Part shown: in pieces, positions 1 through 10,200 of the stretch | Numbering within the stretch: the stretch's first letter is position 1 | How the letters are laid out: every line of letters starts with the position of its first letter | Source: Seison nebaliae | Lineage: Eukaryota > Rotifera > Pararotatoria > Seisonacea > Seisonidae | Direction of reading: 5' to 3' | NCBI GenBank assembly: GCA_023231475.1 | Contig: JALJEE010002216.1 | Location: 1 to 36,083, forward strand | DNA length: 36,083 bases | The notes under the pieces: generated by a model | Databases searched by the model: none | The model's input: the letters and a program-made list of their open reading frames with translations, nothing else | What the model was told of the DNA's origin: nothing | Made by a program: the position numbers and the translations under genes

Positions 1-140
1 GTCAACAAAATGAAATGAAATGTTTAGATGATGCGGATAAAGCGATTCATATTTCTACTCATAATCTTATGTTGTTCGCCGATGTTGGAACGAATGAACA
101 ATATCAAGAATTGTTAGAACAACTTAATCCGACTAAATAG
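1..140 (+). CDS. 3' end of an unrecognised protein (partial)
   Basis: An open frame enters from the left edge and stops with TAG at 138-140, giving about 45 C-terminal residues. They include ISTHNLMLFADVGTNEQYQE and end in EQLNPTK. The stretch reads like real protein: mixed composition, no low complexity, amphipathic and rich in acidic residues. I do not recognise the family. The upstream part of the gene lies outside the window, so its start, length and intron structure cannot be judged. Confidence 0.6.
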   Translation, partial: QQNEMKCLDDADKAIHISTHNLMLFADVGTNEQYQELLEQLNPTK

Positions 141-1415
141 ATATTTGTCTTTCCATTCTTATTCCTTCCCTCTATTCCATATCAATTATCTCATTTATTC
201 TAATTTATGTCTTCCTTATCAAATTCGTTTTATTGTTCAATTGAATTTATTGGAATATTCCAATGGTGATAATTATCATGAAATTTATTAATAAACGGGA
301 TAATAACGTGAAATTAATATATTTGTAATCTACGGAAAATTCCGATCTAGAAACAGGTTTCATTTTTGCTCTACTTTTTTTTGTTTTTGCCCCTAGATGT
401 CCCCATCAGCAATTTATTAAGTTTTCTAAAATATATCTGGTGGACTTGAGCATATCTGCTTGATATTGGATAATGAATAAAATTCGTCACAACTTGTGCT
501 AATTAGGTTGTATTGGGTAATGTTTGTGTTAAAGGCAATTATGATGAATATTATAAAACCAAATTCCCACGGGGTAAATGAAGAAGAAAATAAGATAACT
601 CACTAGGTGAATCATCGGAAATAAATGATTTTGCCTGATCTATTCTTGAAAGCAACAAATCAGGCACATGAAATAATATGTTAAAATTTGACAGTAGAAT
701 TCGGAAATCATTTATTGTATTAGGACCTAATACGTCTTCCATACCTCATTCGCCACAATAATACGTTCGTAATCATCAATTTCATCAATAGCTTTTTAAT
801 CCCATTGTTCTGATTGCGTGAATTCTGATTCTGATTGAAAATTTGAAATTTCAAATAATCAATTAACGGCGAATTATTTCCCTACAAATAACAAAAGAAT
901 TCGACGTATTTACTTAAAATAATCTAGTAATACTTAATTATAGGCATAACTGACTCAATAAGGTTCCATTACAGAATTACATCAGAATCTGATGATCAGA
1001 AAATACTTTCATCAGAAAAAGTGTTAAAATTAATTTTATGAATCTTCTTTTATTTAAATTAATAATATTATTACTTTGTCCATAATTTAACTATAAATAA
1101 TACAAGGTTCATTTCTTTCAATTACAAGTTTGTTGGAAAAGTAATTTAACAGTTTAAATTAATTTTCATTCTACTTTGTAATAATTTCTATAATTTGATT
1201 ATAAAAATACTAACTTATTAGGGTTTATTTCAGACAGTTTAACCATCTTTATAAAATAAGAACAACAATCTGTTATTAGGTCGTTACTGAATGTTGGACT
1301 GGTGTCGTTGCGTAACGCAATATGTCATAATGAATATTTGGCTTGTTTTAACAAAAAAAATTCAAATTAAATAATGAGCATTTTGTTGAATTATTGTGAG
1401 ATGTTTCAGTAAAGA
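141..1415. other. intergenic region
   Basis: A+T-rich DNA between the end of the partial gene and the golgin gene. It has no convincing long coding region on the + strand. One minus-strand frame at 551-742 has a protein-like composition and is listed separately with low confidence. I see no tRNA, long repeat or recognisable promoter element. Confidence 0.4.
551..742 (-). CDS. possible small minus-strand ORF, uncertain
   Basis: A 63-codon frame from ATG to stop on the minus strand. It begins MEDVLGPNTINDF and contains a leucine/phenylalanine-rich stretch. The composition is less biased than chance A+T-rich ORFs nearby, which is the only reason to list it. A TGA lies two codons upstream of the ATG with no acceptor-like AG between, so if real it starts here. 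A possible donor (GTTATC) follows the codons for DDSPSE, so the last residues could be intron. I recognise no family. It may be a chance ORF. Confidence 0.2.
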   Translation of the reverse strand: MEDVLGPNTINDFRILLSNFNILFHVPDLLLSRIDQAKSFISDDSPSELSYFLLHLPRGNLVL

Positions 1416-3926
1416 ATGACGATGACGAAATCAAAGGTTTTGTTAGAATGGTTTATGGTATTCCTAATTCCCATCTAGATTGATGCATGGAGTCGAGAGC
1501 AGTTACTCGATGGAATGCGAAAACAAGCGAATGTGATGTTGAAACTGAAAAAAACGAACAAGGCGATTGAAGATGAATTGACTGAATCGAAAAAAGTTGG
1601 CTAATTATCTCAACTAAATTATCTTATATTATATTTCCTTAAGCAACACCAACTGCTTTCTAAGAAACTGGAAACATTGAAAAAAGGTGAAATTGAAAAT
1701 GGGAAACTTCTATTTACCAAAAAACGAGATCGTCGATGTCATTCGAATGAAAACAGTTTTATTTTAAGTAACCTAAAATCATTTATATTCGTATTTTTAG
1801 TTTGTGATATCCATCAGAAATATGTGAATATCGAACCAAAAGAATTATTTAATAATCTTTTACATTCCTCTCAAATCGATTGTGATTATTATCAGAAAAT
1901 TAATAAGGATTATGAAAATCGAATCGTTTCACAATTTGCTCAATATTTAGATGGGAAGAAAATTGTCCAACCCAATAATGTTACAGAGATTAGTAAAAAT
2001 GAAATTATTGGGAAACTTCAAGTCGAACGACAAGATCAGTCAATACAAACGGACTCGGTTGAATCTGTAAAAACGAATAAGAATCTTAATTTGAAATTAC
2101 AAGAAAAAGAAAATCAGTTAAGAAAAGAATTGGAGAAAGTTTTTTATTAATTCGGAAAAATATAATTTGAATTTTTTTAGCAAATGAAAATGACAAATGT
2201 AAATCATTTGGAACTGGCCGATTTCCAAAAACAACTAGCGGTAGCTCGTCGACAATTGAAAGAGAAAGAAGAATCATGTTTAGATTTGCACAACAATTTG
2301 AGTCAATTGAAAGAAGAAATCGAGAAAAAGATGGAAATTGAAAAAAAACATAGTAATCTTGTTATAAAATTAAATGAGACAATTGAAGATAGAGAGAAAG
2401 TTATCGAAGAAATGAGAGATGAATATAAAAATGTTTCTGATCTATTATCTAATGTTGATACGGATAAAACAGAAATCATCAGAAAATTAGAAGAAACGAA
2501 AGTTCTCCATTAGATCTTTTAAGAAAGTTCTCACAAAAAATTTATTTGTTCTTTTTTGAAAATAGACGAATCAGTTGAAAATAATCGAAAATAATCAGAC
2601 TGAATTACATCAATTGACCAAAGATTTGTTGGAGAGTAGAAATCGGTCCTTACAATTAATTGAACAAGTTAATCAATTTAATGAACGTGAAATGGATTGG
2701 AGAAGAGAAAGGAAGAATTTAGAGGATGAAAAATTAAGACATCAAGTTAATTTCAGTTCTCTTATTATTTTTAAACCATCATCTTCTCCATCTACTTCTC
2801 TCATATAGAAAGTTCTTGGACAATTATTGCAAAAAGAAAAGTCATATAATGAAAATATCAATCTGAAAATAGTATCGTATGAAAAAGCGATTCAGACAAT
2901 AGATATAATCGATGAGGAGAAATCAAGAGTGAAATTGGAAGTGGAAGAACTGAATAGATTACTGAAGAATTCGGAAGAAACAATTGAAAATTTACGAAAG
3001 GAAAAAATCGAATTATTGTTTAATTGTTTAATGAAGATTTCCAATTTTATGTATCAAATTTATTAGAAGTTCAAAAAGAGATTTGGAGGATCTGAATGAG
3101 AGAGAAAGGAGAAGAATCGACAAGTTGGAAACGGAAATTACATTTACTGCGAATAAATATCAAGAAAGTAAAGAAAAGAATGAAACATATTTATCGTTCA
3201 ACATTTCGTTTTAATTTAGTTCTCAATTAATAATTTTCGTAGATTATTAAATGAATATGAAGATAAAAAAGAGAATCGTTTTATTTCTTACGATGTTCAA
3301 ATTCAAACTGATGATATTCAGACAGTCGAAAGAATGAATGTGTCATCGTCAACCTTATCTCCATCATCCTCCTCCTCCTCAACGGAAGTAGTAGAAATGA
3401 AAGAGAACAAACAGAATTATTTCCTTCAATCATTATTGCAGAAAGACGGTATGAAAGAAGATCAATCTGATTTAATTCCTTCAACAACATCGTTCATTGA
3501 TAAAGATGAGTATCAGCAATTAGTCAAAGAAAAACAGCAATTACAATATCTGAATGAAGAGAAAGATAATGAAATTGATCATTATGAACATCAGATTGTA
3601 TTGTTAAAAGAGGAAATTAGAAAGTTGGTTTTTTGTCGTCGGTTTTTAAATAAATTTCTTAGACTTGATTTTAATCAGGAAAGAAAAGAAAGTTTAAAGA
3701 GTATGGAATATTTGAAGAATGTTGTTTATAAAGTTACTTTATCTCCTTATGTGTCAAATTTGATTTTTTAATTTAATTTTAGTATTTGACATTGAAAGAC
3801 ATGGACGAACGTATTCAATTGTTACCGGTAATAAAAACTCTATTGTGTCTCACTCCTAATGAAGTACAAGAATTAGAGAAGAAACTCTCATCCGAACATG
3901 GTCAAGATTCGATTACTAAAAGTTAA
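1416..3926 (+). CDS. GCC2: GRIP-domain golgin, GCC2/GCC185-like
   Basis: A coiled-coil tether of the trans-Golgi network, where GRIP domains bind Arl1/Rab GTPases. Ten exons fit: 1416-1436, 1479-1595, 1644-2138, 2181-2501, 2566-2745, 2809-3017, 3067-3195, 3243-3627, 3679-3732 and 3783-3926, giving about 684 residues. The N-terminus (KSK then a REQLLDGMRKQANVMLKLKK stretch) matches the conserved start of vertebrate GCC2. The middle is Glu/Lys/Leu-rich heptad coiled coil. The C-terminus is a GRIP domain: MEYLKNVVYK, then across an intron YLTLKDMDERIQLLPVIKTL and LTPNEVQELEKKL. It is much shorter than human GCC2 (about 1,680 residues), as in other invertebrates. The ATG at 1416 lies six nt after a TTTCAG. 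Exon 1644-2138 may hide a further 33-nt intron (1769-1801). Identity is firm; individual coiled-coil exon borders are less so. Confidence 0.85.
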
Positions 3927-4207
3927 ACTTTTAACAAAATTTTCTTTTAAAATACTTTCTAAAACGATAACTTCCGTATAGCAATGATCGACCAAACGAA
4001 TAATTATGTTTGGAAATTATTCCAATAGAAGAAAGAATAATTTAATATTTATTTTCAATTAATTTACCAACATTCAATTAAAAACATTCCGTCCCTCAGT
4101 TGTTGTTCAATCATTATGGTATTCTCTTCAAACTCATTATTTCAATTACACAATTATTCGAATATTCCAAGTTTCGTTTACAATAAATAACATATATTTA
4201 ATTAAAA
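3927..4207. other. intergenic space between convergent genes
   Basis: About 280 nt between the convergent stop codons of the golgin gene and the minus-strand gene. It is A+T-rich, with an AATAAA-type polyadenylation hexamer near 4183-4190. No coding signal is seen. Confidence 0.4.
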
Positions 4208-5574
4208 TCATTGAAATTGAGATGAGTTCTCAATTTTTTCTATTTTTATCAAATCTCCATTTTGTTGATTGTTGAAAGAAGTTCTCTCACTTCTTTGATT
4301 TCGATTCATAAGTTTCTGTTGAGAATTTTGTAAAGAAATTGCGGAATTAGTTGAATTATTTCTTTTTTTTCTTTTATGCACAATTAATTCGGATTGTTGA
4401 TAATCGTTTGTTAGACGAAGAGACAATGCTGAATATTTTTGTTTTGTGTCATCCAATAATGTCAATTCAGAATATTGTGGCGGAATTATTTGACGAGTTT
4501 TTCTTCGTATTATTCGTGGAATAATTTCTGACTGATTTTTCTCCAATATTTGTCGAGTTTTTAAAAGCCTCGGCGTTCCTTCAATCTTTTGATTATCGAT
4601 ACTATTCATTAAATCGTCATATGATATGAATTCTAATTTTTCTTCACATTCCTTTCTGCTACTCTGATTCGATGTTGGCTGTAATAATTCTTGATCTGGT
4701 GTTGATCGTGTCATTTCATGATTTTCCAATTTAGTTATTTGATTCGATCTAATGGAATTGACTGATGTATTACACGGTGTTTTCACTTTTGTTCTCTTTG
4801 ATTCATTGTCGTTGAAGTCTTTGGAATGTGTTAGAAATAATGATGAATTCGAATTATTTTTCTTTAATTTGGGAAATGCTGTTTGACTTCTGAAAAATTT
4901 CGGTTGAATTTCAGAATAGAGATTGACACCGGAGTTTCGAAATTGATGATTTTTCTTTAAGAATATTAGTTTTTTTATTGTTCCATTTTCACCATTTTCA
5001 TTATTCATCAAATTTAACAATTTCGATGGAATATTATTTACTTGAGATTTTGAAACATCTGTCGACGATCCTTCGAATTGGAATTATAGAAACTTTTAAA
5101 TTCTATTTAAAATTATCAACTTTCCTTCAACTTTATAAATTGGGTTCGTGATCTCCGAATAGATTTAATACAATTATTTGACAGTTCCTTTACTTGTTCG
5201 TCGTTCGCATTTATCGTAGCACGATTATAAGCTAGACTCAATAAATCTCGTTCATATTGCTTAGTATTCATTAGTTTCGATAACTGATCATGTAACAGTT
5301 TGTTGGAATTTTGTCCTTTTTCAGATTCATCGCTGAGGAACTGTTTCGAAAGAGAAAATAATGCAATTACATTTTGAAAATATCTTTATACTTTACCGTC
5401 ATCAGATAATAAGTTTCGTTCATTTGTCGATGGGCAAATGTTAGCAAGTAGTCCAGCTTTGTGTTTAGCAAACGACTTTATTTTAGACTTGTTTGCTGAT
5501 TTAGAATTATTAATAAAATTAATTCGATTCTTTTCATAAAATTCTTCCGAATCTGGTAGCGAAATCAATGACAT
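4208..5574 (-). CDS. unrecognised basic, Ser/Asn/Gln-rich protein, three exons
   Basis: Three minus-strand exons join in frame: 5574-5392, 5340-5121 and 5070-4208, for about 421 residues. The ATG at 5574 (MSLISLPDSEEF) is chosen over an in-frame ATG at 5610 because an acceptor-like AAG lies just upstream of it. Exon 1 is Lys/Asn-rich. Exon 2 encodes a likely helical segment (KLLHDQLSKLMNTKQYERDL, then a basic IRRSRTQF). Exon 3 is largely disordered, with many Asn, Gln, Ser and Lys/Arg and a basic cluster HKRKKR that could be a nuclear localisation signal. There is no signal peptide, membrane segment or catalytic motif. I do not recognise it. Both junctions preserve the frame, with donors GTATAA and GTTGAT. 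Confidence 0.65.
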
Positions 5575-5993
5575 TTCGCTTAAAACAATTTTATAATAAA
5601 ACTGTAGCAATCACTACAGATTTTATACTTGTATGGTTACCATGTTGCTTGCTGGGAGATCACGTCAAACTTATTTTGCTTTATTTATTTGTTTATCAAT
5701 TTCCGGATATGATTGATAAGTGAATGGTTATGAATACAAGCTGATAAAACAGTTATTATGTCTTGAAGAATTTATTAAGGATTTGGACATTTATAAGCAC
5801 AGGACATCTGTCCTTATCGGTTCGTAATAAATTGACATTTATGTTTTATCGAACATTATACGTCTACGGAATTAACAATTTTTCATGGCTAAAATAAATG
5901 GCATAATGTCAATAAATTATTATGAAAGATATTTAACTCTTATGATAGCTTAATATAAAATAATTCAGTGAATAATATTAAATTAATTAAGCC

Positions 5994-6295
5994 ATGTGGG
6001 AGAAGGTTGACCCAGAAAAATTAGGCAGCCCATTTGAAATAGTCCCATTAGACGAATGTAATGCTCGAAAATGGTCGTTAAACTCATAAACGAATAACGA
6101 ATATATCAGATTCGTTGAATTGTCCTTTCGTTACATTGGGTAAATAATAAAAAGAATTGATAAAAGTCCTTCAATCTTAAAAACTACATTGTATTCAACT
6201 TGTTTTGATCATTTTCTTTATTCGTAAACTTTTATTTCCGAAACGATTAAAAACAATTATTGTACAGTATTATACGCCTTAAATATTTCACTTAA
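5994..6295 (+). CDS. possible tiny spliced gene (about 46 residues)
   Basis: The ATG at 5994 opens a protein-like reading (MWEKVDPEKLGSPFEIVPLD) that would reach a stop after 31 codons. It can instead be spliced in frame at 6077-6109 (GTTAAA to ATATCAG) and again at 6140-6267 (GTAAAT to TGTACAG). Together these encode about 46 residues ending RYIGIIRLKYFT. The first exon has an unusually balanced composition for this intergenic region. The second intron is longer than most here. No family is recognised, and chance is a serious alternative. Confidence 0.25.
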
Positions 6296-7262
6296 ATTTT
6301 TATTGGAAATTTCAAGTTCTTCATTTATTACGTGTGGGTGTTTTCTATGTCGTCGTACATTAGTTACCAGTAGTCATTTTTAGTCATTTACCTACTGATG
6401 CTAGTTTGATTGATTTGTTAGGGTTTAAACAAATATATTAAAATATGTTAGCAAAGATTAATAGTAAAATAAAGGAGAATCCTATCATCGTCAAATTTCC
6501 AAAATTTAATTAGTGAAGTTCAAGTCTATGTTTATTTATTGAGGGCGGTTGAAAATCACATACAAATTGTCAATCAATTAAAATTACTTAGTTTTCAGAT
6601 AAATACTGTAGAAAATTTTAGTTAATTATTAAGTTAGTTGGATATATACATCGACGAGACTGATTGCAAATTGATTACGATTTGTAGTTAAGAGGAATGA
6701 TAGTATCTTTAGAGAATGTCTGAAAATGTTCATATAAACATAATTTTTGCAATAATAATTACTCATAACAAATAATGAGAAAAAGAAACTGCAATTTTCC
6801 CATGCAACAAATGGACAAAAGACATATTCATGTGGAGAACATATTGAGGAACTTTAAACTTTTAATAGGAATTTGTTTCCCCCAATTGTGTGTTTGTTGC
6901 CATTGTTACAAAACTGGAAGGTATAAATAAATGATCGAACATAATTCAATTCTTTATTTGAACATTCACCATTAATGCCAATTATCAATTTCATATTTCT
7001 GACCTTCTCATATATTGTTAACGTTATAAATATATTTTTGAAAAAATAGTTTATTTCGTTTCATTTCCATAATACCGGTCACATTCTCCGGTATTATTAT
7101 AATACTATTATACCGACACATCTTCAAGATAATTTTCTTCAAAAAATATTTTCCTATTTGACGACAACATGAATAAGTTATTTTGTTGAGACTGTTAACT
7201 ATAAACAATAAATTAACGTTACATCAAACGGAATGTAATGGGACCTGTTAATTGTTTTCTTA
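6296..7262. other. intergenic region upstream of the astacin gene
   Basis: A+T-rich, no supported gene on either strand. It holds a short inverted repeat at 7071-7095 (arms AATACCGG and CCGGTATT, 9-nt loop). It is presumably promoter and 5' leader of the downstream gene, but I see no recognisable core promoter motif. Confidence 0.35.
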
Positions 7263-10200
7263 ATGAAAATTACATTAATCTTCTTTTGCGTTTGCACCTC
7301 CTTCTTTTCGTGTTCAAAGAGAAATATTCTGATATTCTCAATAATTTGTTATATCATCGATGCGAATGACAATGGGATTAATTTAAGAGTTCCTTTCCTT
7401 AATTTAAATTGAAGTCAAAAGTAGTTACTCTTATTTTCTATAGTATCGACAACACATCTTCAACATTAACTACAATCGTCGAAGGAGTATTGTATATTTC
7501 GAACGTGATAATGGGAGATCAAGTTCCTTGTCTAGAACTTGGTCAGCCATCAACGAAACTATACAACGAAACGTTATTATTTATAATCTAACTGGTCATT
7601 TCACTTAAGAACTTCTAATTACTTAAATTAGTTTGGCGATATCGGAGATATGACAAATTTCTATAAGCCTGAGCAAAACGTTCCAATATTCGACGGTGAT
7701 ACTATCGTATTGTATGGCGACGTAATTTTAACAAAAGAAGATGTAAGACAGCGTTGGTTGAAATTACCTGAATTTCTTCGTCGGTTAATAGAAGAAAATT
7801 GGCCAGAATTCATCGGCTATCGACCGCGGAAAAAACGCAAAGTTCTTATTCCGAACGCGATGACTAAATTATGGCCAGACCAAACCGTTGTATATGATTT
7901 TAATCCCTTAAACATTTCTATGTCATGGAGAGACGAAGTGAGACAAGCTATTGACTATTGGGAAGAGAAAACCTGCATCGATTTTGTTCCATATAATAAG
8001 AATACTCACGATAGGAAATTTAGAACTTTTACTCGATTTGTACAATTACCATAGTTCTTCTTTAATTTTAGTTCTATTATAACAAATCTCATCTTTAGTT
8101 GTGCATCGCCTATTGGTTACAACAGTTATTCTCAAAATCAACCCTCCTCAGTCAAAGTAGGTAGTTGTACTGTTAGTAAACTTTTCTCATCTTGTTTTTC
8201 CTTAATCTTAATAAATATTCTTTAATTATTATTCAATTATAATTATTCAAATTAAAAAATATAGTTCGGTCAAATCGTTCATGAAATTGGACATATTGTC
8301 GGTTTTTTCCACGAAGCAATGAGACCTGATCGAGATGACCATGTAATCATTAATCGAGATCATATTTTAAGAAATTTCTACTACAATTTTGAAAAGGTAG
8401 ATGCTGATAAAATCGACACAAGCGTACCTTATGATTTGAGCTCTGTGATGCATTACCATAAATTTGTTGGATTTATTTCATGTTATTTGATTGACCCAGT
8501 TGAATGATAAAGGCATTTTCCAGCAATGGGAAACCGACGATAGAAGCGAAATTAACAGAATATGAATTTCTTATGGGCAATCGACAAGGAATGTCATTTT
8601 ACGATATAAAACATGCTAACCTTGCCTATAATTGTTCAAGTTATTAACAAATTTCTACAAATTTTTTTTTCAAAACTTTCTTCTTCAGATAAATGTCCCA
8701 TTCAACTTAAGTGTCAAAATGAAGGATATATGAACAAGAATTGCAAATGTGAATGTCCATTCGGTCTGAAAGGAAGGTTATGTGATGAGATAGAAAGTAG
8801 AAGTTCTTCAGCATTCAAACCGTGGAGTAACAGTGAAATGAGTAAATTAAATTGCGATTTCTCCAACGAAGATTTTTGTGGATGGTCAAACGAAATTTAT
8901 AGAGATGATGATGATTTTCTTCATGCTAATGGGCAGACTATCGGTGCCGTTAAAGGTCCATATAATACCGGACCATTCTCTCCCAGTATTGGAACTCATT
9001 ACATTTATTTCAATTCTTTTTATTATTTCGACAACGGACAAACAGCTGAACTAATTACTACTCAATATGAAATCAATCGTCCTATTACATTATGTTTTTC
9101 TTTCAAATATCATATGCACAGTCATTCGCCTGAGTATAAAATGGGAAATTTAGTTTTAAGTATTCAAGTTCAATTTATGAGTATTTCGAATATTTCTTTA
9201 CTATTTACTTTTTAAATTATCAGCATGGAAATTCTGCAAATCTTGAAGCGATTTGGCAAAAATCAGAAAGTCAATCCAATCGGTTTACATGGCAAAGTGC
9301 ATCGGTAACAATTTCCCTGAAACCTCCATCATTCTTAATTATGATTTCAGCATCAAAATATAGATCAGTTAGTAGGGCAGACATTGGTTTAGACGAATTT
9401 CGATTAAGGGAAGGATCATGCGACGGTTCTCCAACCCCAATATGTCCGCAACCAACTATATTGAAGTGGTCATCTTGGAATGAATGTAAGAATGGTGTTC
9501 AAGAACGTACACGATTCTGCGAAGTTCAATCAGATTGTGCATGGAGATGTAATGATATAAAAACTACAGATACTCGTTCATGTACAGTATGTTCGTGTAC
9601 GGGTTGGGGAAATTTTGGTTCCTGCACTCAAACTGATGGTAAATGTAGAAGAGCTAGATACAGAACTTGTTCTCCTAATAAATGTCAAAATACTGTCGAC
9701 TATCAATATTGTGATTCCAATCAATGTGGTGCATTTTCGTTAGAATATACGGCTTGGGGTATCTGCCAACCGGAATGTGGAAACTTTCGTCAACGAAGTA
9801 GGAAACAAATTTGTGTAGACAAGAATAAGAGTAATGTCGCTCTAAGCAATTGTGGGATTTTTGGAAATACGGAAACTGTAGAATACTGTAAACCTGTTGT
9901 TTGCGATAATTGTGCGGTTTGGTCACAATGGTCTACTTGGTCTTCATGTTCAGTAACTTGTGGTAAAGGTGAAAAGAAACGATCTAGATATTGTATTTCA
10001 AATGCAGTTACGAAGTCCAATGAACAAGTAATGGAATGTGAAATGGTCGTCTGCTCTTGTGCTTATAGCCGTTGGTCTGATTGGTCTCATTGTTTTTGTC
10101 CGAATGGTCAAAAATATCGAATGAGATCATTATTATCATTCGACATAAGTAATTGTAAACAAGAAAGTACAGTGGATGTAGAACAATGTGAATGTCCAAT

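Noticed and set aside
7008-7208. 66-codon minus-strand frame upstream of the astacin gene
   Set aside because: Ile/Lys/Asn-rich, no recognisable motif, lies in the probable promoter region.
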